A DNA stretch of 64,000 bases from the IMG/VR virus record IMGVR_UViG_3300044681_000629, positions 1 through 64,000 of that record; one strand, written 5' to 3'. The notes under the pieces were generated by a model. That model made no database searches and was not told where the DNA came from. It saw nothing but the letters and a program-made list of their open reading frames with translations. The position numbers were made by a program, and so were the translations under genes. Positions 37,825 through 46,470 of this stretch are shown here, piece after piece. Source of the stretch: a virus. Positions within the stretch are counted from its first letter, which is position 1. Each line of letters starts with the position of its first letter.

Positions 37825-38033
37825 CTCTCTCCGCGTGATTTACCTTTGCTTGGTTGCTTCTTGCCGACTGGACCATGCAAATCATGAGTACGGAGAGGGT
37901 GACCGAACGGCAAACGTGTTCGTTTGCGCCCAGCCTTCGTTCCGGGAACAATCTCAACTTCTTTTGTGATTGGGTTTATCCGTTCACGCTGTTGTGGGCC
38001 TCGTGAGAGCCCCTTTCCACGTTTCTTTCCCAT
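37821..38033 (-). CDS. Small basic protein
   Basis: 70 residues, rich in Lys, Arg, Gly, Pro; contains NPITKEVEIVPGTKAG. ATGA overlap with the oxygenase gene. Probably nucleic-acid binding; unknown family. Confidence 0.58.
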   Translation of the reverse strand: MGKKRGKGLSRGPQQRERINPITKEVEIVPGTKAGRKRTRLPFGHPLRTHDLHGPVGKKQPSKGKSRGER

Positions 38034-38374
38034 TACCTATTGTCCCCGCTTCCGTGGAGAGTGTTTGCTTCTTGCCGCTTTGACAACTTGTCAATGTTGG
38101 TTCTCGCAACAGTCGCCATGTTGACTTTTAGTAATGTGCAGAGTTCTGATATATACCAAAGAACATCACCGATTTCAGCCTGAAGCATGAGGCTCTGTTC
38201 ATCTGTCAGTTCCGAATTGTGGTCACGAATAAGTTTCTTAACCTTGCCGGCAACTTCACCAGCCTCAGAAACTAAACCGAGAGTTAGATACTCAAGAGCC
38301 TGCTCTTTGGGATATACGGCTGTAAGTTTCGTCCTGAATTGGTAGTTTGCAAAATCCATGTCGTCCACTTCCAT
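38033..38374 (-). CDS. MazG-like nucleotide pyrophosphohydrolase
   Basis: 113 residues. LGLVSEAGEVAGKVKKLIRD and LQAEIGDVLWYISEL give the E-x2-E ... E-x2-D Mg-binding helices of the MazG/all-alpha NTP-PPase fold. It hydrolyses (d)NTPs or alarmone-type nucleotides. With the class II RNR it forms a nucleotide-metabolism neighbourhood. Confidence 0.9.
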   Translation of the reverse strand: MEVDDMDFANYQFRTKLTAVYPKEQALEYLTLGLVSEAGEVAGKVKKLIRDHNSELTDEQSLMLQAEIGDVLWYISELCTLLKVNMATVARTNIDKLSKRQEANTLHGSGDNR

Positions 38375-38386
38375 GATGTTTTCCTA

Positions 38387-39022
38387 CTAAATGTCGTCCC
38401 TATAAAAAATTTCAAAACCAGTATCAATCAGACCAGATGCGAGGGATGAGAAATACGATTCCCGATCAATCGTTTCCTCGTCCAGCGGAACTGGGTCAAG
38501 TTTGAGCGATGCCTTTAATGTTGCAGGATATGTTAAATCACGGAACACATCAAGACCTGCATACCAAAGCGGGCTATTAAATGTTACCTTTCTGCCAAGT
38601 TCAATTTTGTAAGGCAGGGAAATAAATGTTGCGTCTTCTGATGAAATCTGAGTAAAAGAAATACATTCTTTTACAGGGGAGTCTGGTTCTGCAAAAAGTT
38701 CTGCGAGATTCTGGTCTTTCGTGTCTGAGGGGCTCATTGAGCAGTATGCCTCAGCAATAAACGTGAACTGATCCACGCCCCATCCACGCCTCATGATGCA
38801 TGCAGCCTTTGTGAGAGCCTCAATCCGCTTGTCTCGTTCCATCTGGTGCGTTTCTCGTAACTGCATGATGCAGACAAGTTCGTCATTTTTCCAGCAGAAG
38901 AGGTTGATATTTAGGTCTTCGCCAATCCCCTCTTCTTTGATTGTCAATGATTTTGCGACTTTCGTGGATTCGACGGCAAGCGCCAATTTGTCAAACTCTG
39001 TGGCGTATTTACCTGTCTGCAT
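38387..39022 (-). CDS. Hypothetical protein
   Basis: 211 residues from MQTGKYATEFDK (ATG 39022); the frame is open to a TTG at 39094. Mixed alpha/beta (NLFCWKNDELVCIMQLRETH, WGVDQFTFIAEAYCSM). No recognised family. Confidence 0.58.
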   Translation of the reverse strand: MQTGKYATEFDKLALAVESTKVAKSLTIKEEGIGEDLNINLFCWKNDELVCIMQLRETHQMERDKRIEALTKAACIMRRGWGVDQFTFIAEAYCSMSPSDTKDQNLAELFAEPDSPVKECISFTQISSEDATFISLPYKIELGRKVTFNSPLWYAGLDVFRDLTYPATLKASLKLDPVPLDEETIDRESYFSSLASGLIDTGFEIFYRDDI

Positions 39023-39108
39023 ACAGGAATACGGTACTCCATCTTCATGCCCACCAACGGGAAGGGGGTTGCATTTTGGTGGTATCTCTCTCAACTAGTG
39101 TCGTCACT

Positions 39109-39375
39109 ATGGCATCAAAGAAAAAGACAACAACCAAGAGCAACAAAAAGAAGACAACAACCAAGAAGAAGGCTGCTCCCAAGAAGAGCCGCCCTGCCTC
39201 AACATCAACAGCCAAGGCTTCGGTCGCTAAGGCGCAGGTTGAGGTCGCTGCTGCTGTCTCCAGTGTTGAGCCAGTCGCCAAGGAAGTGGCAGGGAATGTA
39301 GTCGTTTATGCAAACGATGTGAAGTCCAAGTCGCTCCGCCAGCGCGTCCTCGCCTGGTTCCGCAACGCACAGTAA
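39109..39375 (+). CDS. Histone H1-like Lys/Ala-rich protein
   Basis: 88 residues. Residues 3-35 are Lys/Thr runs with AAPKKSRPAS, then Ala/Val-rich, as in H1-like or HupB tails (AKK/PKK repeats). It probably coats DNA. Isolated rightward gene inside a leftward region, with no clear SD. Confidence 0.62.
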   Translation: MASKKKTTTKSNKKKTTTKKKAAPKKSRPASTSTAKASVAKAQVEVAAAVSSVEPVAKEVAGNVVVYANDVKSKSLRQRVLAWFRNAQ

Positions 39376-39418
39376 CTTTTCCTATCGCAGGTAGGCAAGG
39401 TACATTTGCTGTTTTGTG

Positions 39419-39796
39419 CTACCCCGAAATTGGTTGCCGGACAACGGAAATATCTATTCTGTCGGCCAGTTGACGTAAAAGTTTTACGCCCTGTGCTGTC
39501 TCATGTATAGAGCACCAGTCCTCTAGCCCGCTATCAATCATTGCTTCAAGGTACTCAACACCAACTAAAAATTTGGCGATGTTCGCTTTGGGAACACCAT
39601 ACTTTTCGATATCGATTTCTTCCTTGTTCAATAGTTTCTCTGATGCTCCGCAGGCAAGCAACAGTGCGCCGACAATATCTACAGACTTTGTGTATGGGTC
39701 ATATGTCAGCGTTTTAGACATCCCGCGGTTCTGCAGGATGTCGGACGCCTGTCTGTATATGCCATGCACGCCCATGTCGTGTAAGCAGAAAAACAT
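39419..39796 (-). CDS. DUF6197-like hypothetical protein
   Basis: 125 residues: ASDILQNRGMSKTLTYDPYT, KSVDIVGALLLACG, DWCSIHETAQGVKLLRQLAD. The order helix, GALllA.G, and a final helix pair resembles DUF6197, but the match is weak. It follows the RNR gene by 2 nt. Confidence 0.52.
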   Translation of the reverse strand: MFFCLHDMGVHGIYRQASDILQNRGMSKTLTYDPYTKSVDIVGALLLACGASEKLLNKEEIDIEKYGVPKANIAKFLVGVEYLEAMIDSGLEDWCSIHETAQGVKLLRQLADRIDISVVRQPISG

Positions 39797-39798
39797 GA

Positions 39799-41730
39799 TT
39801 AACGAATTGGGCACGCCCCAGAAGCGCAAGCATCCATATCCAAATCGTCACCCGATGTGTTGCTGAGTTTGATACTCATGTCAATCTTCTTTGACATTGC
39901 GTTGTATTCGTCCTCCGTTATTTCCTCATATGGGGGCAACGGGAAGTTGTGGTCGCTATGCAAAAGGAATGAAACTGACTTCACATTCTCGTCGTAGTTC
40001 TTGGACAACCATTCCTTGATGGAGTCAAGTTCGTCCTTCTTGTAATAAACAGTTACGGACACAGCATTGTCTGCCCATACTCTCTGCATTTTTGCGACCC
40101 ACTCCAACTGTTCAATAGCGGTCATGTTCTTGGCAAGAATGGCATTATCCGGCGACTTGCACGGGAACTCTACGACGTACTTGGTGTGATCTTCACGACC
40201 ATCCAATCCGATATCCCACACCACTTTGTGCCCACGCTTGCGCAGCGAGTCAACTAGAGCGTCAGCGGCCCCAAAGCGCACTCGCCGAATGTAGAAAGGC
40301 GCAAATGCTGGGTGAATACCCGGTGTGACCCCTGGGAGAAGGGAAAGCGTTCCAGATGGCTGAACAGTGGTCAAACGAACAGACTTCGGCAAATTGTTTT
40401 TCGCTGAATACGTTTCGTCATATTCTTCAAGAGCCTTATACGCATTTGACAGCCACCCAATCTGCTGTTCAGTGCACTGGAGGATTCCAGTGATGCTCTG
40501 ACCTAGGCGTGCATTCTTTCGAACGATGTTTGTCGTCTTTTCGTATGGGTATTCCAGTCTGGTGATTTGCTTCTGGAGCATGTAGAGCAAACGGGAAATT
40601 TCTCGTAGTTCTTTCTCCGAGCGAACATTCGGAAGGAATATGGTTGCGAGGTTGCATGATTCTCCGTCACCCAATGCAATCTCTGCACATGGGTTGAATC
40701 CCTCAACTGTGTTATCAGCCTTCGCTTCCCCAGTTCGCCCATACTTCCTTGCTAGACGGCGGTTGACAAGACCATAGGGCTCACCATTGCCCGTGTAGCC
40801 CTTCCAGAGTTCTGGTTGGATGTGCTCGTAGTAATCGGCATAAATGCTGTTGTTGCTGTTTGCTCGCCATGCTGGGATGTCGCCAGATGCCCAGTTCTTT
40901 GCTCGCAAAAACAGCACATCGTCCGGGTCTCCGATAGCGATTTGGGCAGAACGGCGAGACGACCCAGAAACAACAATTCGTCCAATGATGTTGCATATGT
41001 CAAGAACATCAATGGAACGCAACTTCTTGCCTTCACGGTTGTGGAACACCTTGGAAATGTCTTCAATGCCCTCCACTAGTGCGCCGGGTCCGCTTGCGGT
41101 TCCACCAAACGTCTTCAGTGGGGCACCAAACTCACGAATCAGAATCGTTGAGTATGAGAAAGACTTTCCGGTTTCAAAGAATGATTTCAGGACACTGTGT
41201 AGAAGTCGTCGCCACCCTTGACGGGAGTCTGGGACGATGATGTCAGCATCGTTTGACCGCTCGTGTGTGATTCGTACACCTGGCTTCACTTTTGGAAGGT
41301 CGTGAATCTTTGATCGCTCAACGGAAAAACCAACACCTCCACCGAGCATCAAGTAATCAAAAAGAAGTTCAAAATCTTCAATTGATTCAATGTTTGTGAA
41401 ATAGCAGTTGTTCAGCGATGAGGCGTTGAATTTTTTGATTAGTGGAGTTCCGAGTTGCCATAGTGCGCGACCAGAGAAAGAGCAACGCAGGTTGTAGACA
41501 TGGTCAAAGATTGATTCCAAATCTTTTTGTGTCCATTGAACGCCGATGTCTACCGCACCGTTCACGCATCGTGAAACTGTTTCAATCCATGTTTCATTTC
41601 GATCAAGACCTTCAATTGGTCGAGAGTATGTGCGGAGGTAAACGATTTCTCCAAGCCCACTAAAACCCCACGGAGGTGTTACATGACGGTATTGTTCCAA
41701 AAATTCTGGGGTTAGTGATGCCTTGGACAT
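39799..41730 (-). CDS. nrdJ: Adenosylcobalamin-dependent (class II) ribonucleotide reductase
   Basis: 643 residues. NNCYFTNIE (substrate-site Cys), LGGGVGFSV, FNPCAEIAL (N-x-C-x-E active-site motif), QPSGTLSLLPGVTPGIHPAF, and a C-terminal CASGACPIR redox pair define the monomeric B12-dependent NTP reductase. It makes deoxynucleotides without oxygen or a second subunit, but needs cobalamin from the host. SD AAAAGG; promoter at 41775-41802. Confidence 0.93.
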   Translation of the reverse strand: MSKASLTPEFLEQYRHVTPPWGFSGLGEIVYLRTYSRPIEGLDRNETWIETVSRCVNGAVDIGVQWTQKDLESIFDHVYNLRCSFSGRALWQLGTPLIKKFNASSLNNCYFTNIESIEDFELLFDYLMLGGGVGFSVERSKIHDLPKVKPGVRITHERSNDADIIVPDSRQGWRRLLHSVLKSFFETGKSFSYSTILIREFGAPLKTFGGTASGPGALVEGIEDISKVFHNREGKKLRSIDVLDICNIIGRIVVSGSSRRSAQIAIGDPDDVLFLRAKNWASGDIPAWRANSNNSIYADYYEHIQPELWKGYTGNGEPYGLVNRRLARKYGRTGEAKADNTVEGFNPCAEIALGDGESCNLATIFLPNVRSEKELREISRLLYMLQKQITRLEYPYEKTTNIVRKNARLGQSITGILQCTEQQIGWLSNAYKALEEYDETYSAKNNLPKSVRLTTVQPSGTLSLLPGVTPGIHPAFAPFYIRRVRFGAADALVDSLRKRGHKVVWDIGLDGREDHTKYVVEFPCKSPDNAILAKNMTAIEQLEWVAKMQRVWADNAVSVTVYYKKDELDSIKEWLSKNYDENVKSVSFLLHSDHNFPLPPYEEITEDEYNAMSKKIDMSIKLSNTSGDDLDMDACASGACPIR

Positions 41731-41774
41731 TGATTGCGCCTTTTCTTTCGTAGATAGAATTAGATAAGAGGATA

Positions 41775-41802
41775 ATTATACGCCAGCCCCCTATTTCAGT
41801 AA
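41775..41802 (-). promoter_or_regulatory. Promoter for the RNR gene
   Basis: Bottom strand: TTACTG (41797-41802), 16 bp, TATAAT (41775-41780). The 45-nt leader has AAAAGG before the ATG. Confidence 0.7.
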
Positions 41803-41809
41803 ATTGGAC

Positions 41810-42112
41810 TTACTGATTAATTAGACCAAGTTCACGTGCTGTGGATAAAGGGATTGCTTGTCCTTTTCTGTACTTGAGGACTTTGATTGTTTGTCTGGGC
41901 GCAATTTGCTTTTCTTCGTAGATATTTTCTTCCACAACAAACATTTGTTCTTTGTCAAGTGACGGGAATATACCTACTCCAAAAATGCGTTCTGGTGGGA
42001 TATGGTTTTCTGGAATGCAGTCACCAGTCGGGTGCCCACAAACTGGGCATTGTGAGCGGTCTGCTCGAATTAGGCGGATATCTCCGTAGATGTACTCTTC
42101 TGACTCGCCCAT
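41810..42112 (-). CDS. Zinc-type phage protein (CPVCGHPTGDC)
   Basis: 100 residues: IRADRSQCPVCGHPTGDCIP, then a middle with VVEENIYEEK and a final GQAIPLSTARELGL. CPVCGHPTGDC recurs in a conserved actinophage family, function unknown. Lies between the terminator at 42133 and the RNR promoter. Confidence 0.68.
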   Translation of the reverse strand: MGESEEYIYGDIRLIRADRSQCPVCGHPTGDCIPENHIPPERIFGVGIFPSLDKEQMFVVEENIYEEKQIAPRQTIKVLKYRKGQAIPLSTARELGLINQ

Positions 42113-42132
42113 TTCAAGATGTTACTACACAG

Positions 42133-42161
42133 CAAAAGGGCGGCACCTTTCGGTGCCGCCC
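42133..42161 (-). terminator. Intrinsic terminator after 42180-42416
   Basis: GGGCGGCACC (42138-42147) and GGTGCCGCCC (42152-42161) with a 4-nt loop; TTTTG follows on the bottom strand. Confidence 0.82.
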
Positions 42162-42179
42162 AATCCGCCAGAAGGGGGT

Positions 42180-42416
42180 TTATTTGTTGGCGAACTTCTT
42201 GCTTTTCTTGAGGTTTTCGTACTCTTCCTCAAAAAGTTTCTTGAACTCGGCGCTGTACTTGTTCTCTAGTACGAACCATGCGCGACGCTTGGCTTCCATC
42301 CGGCGACGGACTTCTGCCTTGCGCTCTTCCTTACGGCGCTCGCGCTCTTCTGGGGATAGCGGTTTACGTCCTCGGCGTGTTCCGAGTTTCTTTCGCATTT
42401 CTTGATATGTAGTCAT
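42180..42416 (-). CDS. Basic coiled-coil protein
   Basis: 78 residues: GTRRGRKPLSPEERERRKEE, then KAEVRRRMEAKRRAWFVLEN and a Lys-rich end. It resembles the AT-hook-like plus helix proteins that bind DNA. Own promoter and terminator, so a single-gene unit. Confidence 0.65.
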   Translation of the reverse strand: MTTYQEMRKKLGTRRGRKPLSPEERERRKEERKAEVRRRMEAKRRAWFVLENKYSAEFKKLFEEEYENLKKSKKFANK

Positions 42417-42463
42417 AGTTTGCTTTCTTGAGTGTTTTTATTTGGCCCTATCGGGTTAGTAAA

Positions 42464-42492
42464 ATAATACGGTGTTAAAAATCTAATTGCAA
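42464..42492 (-). promoter_or_regulatory. Promoter for 42180-42416
   Basis: Bottom strand: GGGGG, TTGCAA (42487-42492), 17 bp, TATTAT (42464-42469). Strong match to the GGGG-TTGC class. Confidence 0.75.
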
Positions 42493-42550
42493 CCCCCTAA
42501 AACCCAGATTCTCTAATTACATCCCTGAAATTTGCCGTTTGGGGGTGGGG

Positions 42551-42579
42551 TTGCGTATCGGTGAGCCGCTGGTTAGAAT
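42551..42579 (+). promoter_or_regulatory. Promoter of the phosphatase-HDAC operon, leaderless
   Basis: GGGG, TTGCGT (42551-42556), 17 bp, TAGAAT (42574-42579), 6 nt to ATG 42586. Confidence 0.75.
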
Positions 42580-42585
42580 AACACC

Positions 42586-43092
42586 ATGAGTTATACACCA
42601 TTAAAAACACTAGAAATGCCCACTGTACGTAGCCTCAAAGAATCAGCCATAATCTGCAAAGATTTTGATGCAGTTCTTACTGTAGGACCTTCTCCTGTTG
42701 AGGTGAAGAAATTCAATCACCCCAACCACAAGATTGTCTCCTTCGCAGATACGGCAAGCCCCCACTATCCGGATTCACCGAAACTGAGCCAAATTCTTGA
42801 TGCGGTCACATGGGGGATTGGGCAAAGCAATCTTCTTGTCCACTGCCATGCGGGTATATCCCGCTCCACTGCAACAGCGTGGGGCATCGCTATCGGCAAC
42901 GGGGTGCACCCAGAGCAAGCAATTAAGATGCTATGCGAAGCACACCCAAATGATTTGTCCCTATGGTCAAATAAGGCAGATAAGCGACCCTTTGCACCAA
43001 ACCTTCTAATCGTGGAACACCTTCAAACTATTTTTGGGTTTAAAAACAACGAACTTAAAACCATTGTCCACAAGTATTCAAGTTGGTACTAA
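42586..43092 (+). CDS. Protein tyrosine/dual-specificity phosphatase-like
   Basis: 168 residues. LLVHCHAGISRSTATAWG holds the PTP loop H86C87xxGxxR93S with catalytic Cys and Arg; SFADT at 52-56 may supply the general-acid Asp. Size and motif fit a small DSP-type phosphatase. First gene of the rightward operon leading to the HDAC-like and methyltransferase genes. Confidence 0.88.
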   Translation: MSYTPLKTLEMPTVRSLKESAIICKDFDAVLTVGPSPVEVKKFNHPNHKIVSFADTASPHYPDSPKLSQILDAVTWGIGQSNLLVHCHAGISRSTATAWGIAIGNGVHPEQAIKMLCEAHPNDLSLWSNKADKRPFAPNLLIVEHLQTIFGFKNNELKTIVHKYSSWY

Positions 43093-43094
43093 AC

Positions 43095-44078
43095 ATGAGC
43101 AAACTAAATGTTTTCTATAACAACGATTACACGGCTTCTCCTGAATCTTTTGAGACCACTCGAAAGTCAAAGTTTGTAGCCAAGAGGCTTGCCAAGCATC
43201 ACGCAAATGATGTCAATGTCGTTGATCCTCGTAATTTTGTACATCAAAGCACAATTGATGAACTCATCACCGCAACACACACCAAACAGTATGTTGACGC
43301 ACTGAAAACTGGAAAACCATTACACCTTGCAGCATCAAGCGGGTTTGAGTGGGGAGCATCAACATACGATTTTGCCCTCGCGCATGCGCATGGCGTCGTA
43401 GCATCAGTTGACTTAGTTATTGAGAACGGTGGTCGTGCTGGGACTCTTTCCTCGGGTCTTCACCATGCATCGCCGGAACATGGTTCTGGTTTTTGCACCG
43501 TGAACGGTCTTGCTGTCGGAGCGTTACGCGCCGTGCAACAAGGACGAAAAGTAATGATTCTTGACTTTGATGCACATTGCGGTGGCGGAACAATGAAGCA
43601 TCTCAATCGAATGATTGAAAATGGACAAATCAATAGCGGAGACATCGTTCAGGTTGACTTGAGTGTTTCTGGATTTGATATGTACGAAACAAATACAGCC
43701 AACTACAGGCGTGTCGTTTCACTTCACTCAGACAGCAATATGGGTGACGATGGCGAAGAATCAATATCTGATTCTGATGACGAATATATTGAGTGGATTA
43801 CCGATGCTTTGGTGGCTGCTGAACTTCGTTACCAAGACGACATGATTGTTATCTATAATGCTGGAATTGACCCAATAAACGTTGTTGATTTCGGTGACCC
43901 AATGGGAGTTTTGGAGCGCAGAGAGGAACTGGTATCAAGTTGGATTGCCGATAAGCCGTCAGTGTTCACACTGGCTGGTGGCTACAAGTGGAATGATTTT
44001 ACGCTTGACGACATTGCGGATGGACATATCATTAACATCGCAATCTGGGCACGACACCTTGCACGGGTAAGCGCATGA
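43095..44078 (+). CDS. Histone-deacetylase-superfamily hydrolase
   Basis: 327 residues from ATG 43095. H123H124ASPEHGSGFCTVNGLA (paired His), LDFD159AH161CGGGT (zinc Asp and His), YNAGID259P (second zinc Asp) and LAGGY297KW (catalytic Tyr). All canonical HDAC/acetylpolyamine amidohydrolase residues are present. It removes an acyl group from an amine, on protein lysines or polyamines. Rare in phages; co-transcribed with a phosphatase, which suggests attack on host signalling or DNA-packaging amines. Confidence 0.9.
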   Translation: MSKLNVFYNNDYTASPESFETTRKSKFVAKRLAKHHANDVNVVDPRNFVHQSTIDELITATHTKQYVDALKTGKPLHLAASSGFEWGASTYDFALAHAHGVVASVDLVIENGGRAGTLSSGLHHASPEHGSGFCTVNGLAVGALRAVQQGRKVMILDFDAHCGGGTMKHLNRMIENGQINSGDIVQVDLSVSGFDMYETNTANYRRVVSLHSDSNMGDDGEESISDSDDEYIEWITDALVAAELRYQDDMIVIYNAGIDPINVVDFGDPMGVLERREELVSSWIADKPSVFTLAGGYKWNDFTLDDIADGHIINIAIWARHLARVSA

Positions 44079-44335
44079 TTAAACACGGAACATATAACGC
44101 CTATACGAATGGTGGATGTAGGTGCGACAAGTGTCGGAAGGCTGCGTCCGACTACATGCGCCAGTATCGGTCAACTGCAAAAGGCAGAGAAACGCAACGG
44201 TACTACACTGTTTTAGGAAACAAAAAAGCACAACTAGCATCACAGTGGGTACAAAAAAATAGACCAGATATTTGGGATGCTATAAGTAAAAAAGCGACAA
44301 CAATCATTCAGGAAAAACAAGGTAAAGGTGGTTGA
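44075..44335 (+). CDS. Small HNH-like/zinc protein (HGTxxxYxxGCRCxxC)
   Basis: 86 residues: HGTYNAYTNGGCRCDKCRKA then ASDYMRQYR. This opening (HGt...Y..gCrC..C..A...Y.R.yR) is frequent in short phage DNA-binding or HNH-related proteins. ATGA overlap with the HDAC gene. Confidence 0.7.
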   Translation: MIKHGTYNAYTNGGCRCDKCRKAASDYMRQYRSTAKGRETQRYYTVLGNKKAQLASQWVQKNRPDIWDAISKKATTIIQEKQGKGG

Positions 44336-44338
44336 CCA

Positions 44339-44602
44339 ATGAAAAACTCCTACAATCCACAAGAGGAAATAAGTGATATTTCACAGCGCCTAACTGAACT
44401 TGCGGAGACCTACGAAAAACGAATCAAAGCGCTTGAGGAAATGGTCATCTCCATGGAAAAACTTCTCAAAGATATGGCGACAAAAAGTGCTTACTTTGAA
44501 CGCGGTCAACACCGACTGGGCACTAAGATTGACAACATTGAAGGAACCATTGGGAAAACATTTCCCTCTATTGGAGATACGACGAAATGGACAAAACAGT
44601 AA
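44339..44602 (+). CDS. Coiled-coil protein
   Basis: 87 residues, heptad-type helix from 10 to 55 (DISQRLTELAETYEKRIKAL, EEMVISMEKLLKDMATK). Overlaps the methyltransferase start. Function unknown. Confidence 0.62.
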   Translation: MKNSYNPQEEISDISQRLTELAETYEKRIKALEEMVISMEKLLKDMATKSAYFERGQHRLGTKIDNIEGTIGKTFPSIGDTTKWTKQ

Positions 44603-46470
44603 ACACTAAGCCAAAACTGTTAAGCCTCTTTTCTGGCGTTGGTGGGTTTGATCTTGGTTTAGAAAATGCTGGCATGGAAACCGTTTTCCAGTGCGAATGG
44701 GACAAGCATGCTGCGGATATCCTTCATGCACACTGGCGGGATGTTCCCAAATGGGGAGATATTTCAACCCTAACCGGGAAACACATTCTTGATTGTGCCC
44801 CAATCATAGATGTTGTTGCATGGGGGTCGCCATGCCAAGACCTTTCCGTGGCTGGCAAACGTGCGGGGTTGGGTGGCGAACGCTCAGGATTGTTCCACGA
44901 AGGTATTCGAATCATCAAAGAAATAAGGGAGTTGACAAATGGAAAATACCCAAGAATCTCTATTTGGGAAAACGTCGCCGGAGCCCTATCGTCCAGCAAT
45001 GGTGCCGACTTCGGGCAAGTCCTCTACGAAATGGATGAAGCAGGGGCGTGTTTCTCGGAGTGGCGAATGTTGGATGCGCAATACTTCGGAGTCCCACAAC
45101 GGCGTCGAAGAGTGTTCCTCGTCTCTGTCTTCGATTCTTCAATCGCCCAAAAGTGTCCAGACCCGTTACTACCTGTCAGCGAAGGCGTGCGCTGGGATTC
45201 TGCGGCGAGCCGACCGACGGGGGAAGACGCTACCCGAGCGACTGAGCAAAGCCTTGGAAGCGGTAGTGAAGTCGCAAACACCATCTCTGCCAGCCTCTAC
45301 CACCACGGAACAGTAGTCAATCAAGATGCAAATAATGGGCATGTAGTTGTCAACGAACCGTATACGGTGACAAGTTTTGCCAAATACGAACAAGGTGTTG
45401 GAACATTGCGTTCCAATGGTGGCGATTTGGCTGGCGGGTCGGAAACCATACTCGTGGAAAATATTGTGTCCGACGAAAACCAAGAGCGTGTCCAAAAAGC
45501 AATCATCATGCGTCAGCGCGAAGGCAAACCCGGTGGTGGCAAGGGGCCGCTATTGTCCGTAGACAAATCGCTTACGCTGGCGGCTAATGCGAATGATCAA
45601 ACATTGTTCGTAGAGGAACCGATGCTTATTGACGGTCGCCGTATTGATGATGTTCGTGTCTATGAACCTCCAGTGCAAACCTTGCAAGCACGCATGGGTA
45701 CTGGTGGGAATAATGTTCCTGTCATAGGTTTTTCCCACACTCAAGGTTTGTCTGCACAACCATCCGAATCAGCGTGGCCAACCTTACGGACTCAGGGGGC
45801 AGGGATGGCGGTGGCTATCCCAATTCAGGATGGGCGAGATATGGAGAAACACCAAAATGGTATTGGAATCGGTGAAGAAGGCGCCCCTTCCTACACAATT
45901 GACCAGACTGGTGCGCAAGCAGTTGCGTATTCAATTCGCGAGGACGCAAAAGCCAACACATTCTCTGCAACGGAACTTGACAAAGCGAACGCCTTGGGTG
46001 CGCTAAGACCATCACCCCAATCACATCATGCCCAAATGTTCATTGTTGAAAACACTGGTGATAACTCGGTTATTCAATACGACGGCTACAACCAAAAAGT
46101 AAACGAAGATGATGTGTCTGTGACAATCAGAATTGGTCGTGACTCATCTGACTGTATTGCCCAACCACAAGAAGTCGTTGGGACTCTTCGCAGTGGAGGA
46201 GATGGCGGTGTCCCTTCAAGCCGTGGCGAACACCTGGTCATTGACAATCAGGTGCAGGAAGAGCCACTTATGGCGGTGCGGAGGCTGACCCCGCTGGAAT
46301 GCGAACGACTCATGGGATGGCCAGATGAATGGACCAGATGGAAGTCGGATGGCAGTGAGCAATCCGACACGCACCGATACAAGCAGTGCGGGAACGGTGT
46401 CGCTTCTCCGGTCGCCCAATGGATTGGCGAAACTATTGTTCGGATTATCGGCTCTGCCGACCAAAACTAG
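44587..46470 (+). CDS. C5-cytosine DNA methyltransferase with large insert
   Basis: 627 residues. SLFSGVGGFDLGLENAG (SAM site), GSPC83QDLSVAGKRAG (catalytic Cys), ENV at 128-130, AQYFGVPQRRRRVFLVSVF, then at the C-terminus RRLTPLECERLMGWPDEW and QCGNGVASPVAQWI. Between about 210 and 545 lies an unusually long target-recognition region rich in Gly with repeated VxTLRSxGG-like units. An m5C DNA methylase, probably for self-protection against restriction. Confidence 0.93.
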   Translation: MDKTVNTKPKLLSLFSGVGGFDLGLENAGMETVFQCEWDKHAADILHAHWRDVPKWGDISTLTGKHILDCAPIIDVVAWGSPCQDLSVAGKRAGLGGERSGLFHEGIRIIKEIRELTNGKYPRISIWENVAGALSSSNGADFGQVLYEMDEAGACFSEWRMLDAQYFGVPQRRRRVFLVSVFDSSIAQKCPDPLLPVSEGVRWDSAASRPTGEDATRATEQSLGSGSEVANTISASLYHHGTVVNQDANNGHVVVNEPYTVTSFAKYEQGVGTLRSNGGDLAGGSETILVENIVSDENQERVQKAIIMRQREGKPGGGKGPLLSVDKSLTLAANANDQTLFVEEPMLIDGRRIDDVRVYEPPVQTLQARMGTGGNNVPVIGFSHTQGLSAQPSESAWPTLRTQGAGMAVAIPIQDGRDMEKHQNGIGIGEEGAPSYTIDQTGAQAVAYSIREDAKANTFSATELDKANALGALRPSPQSHHAQMFIVENTGDNSVIQYDGYNQKVNEDDVSVTIRIGRDSSDCIAQPQEVVGTLRSGGDGGVPSSRGEHLVIDNQVQEEPLMAVRRLTPLECERLMGWPDEWTRWKSDGSEQSDTHRYKQCGNGVASPVAQWIGETIVRIIGSADQN

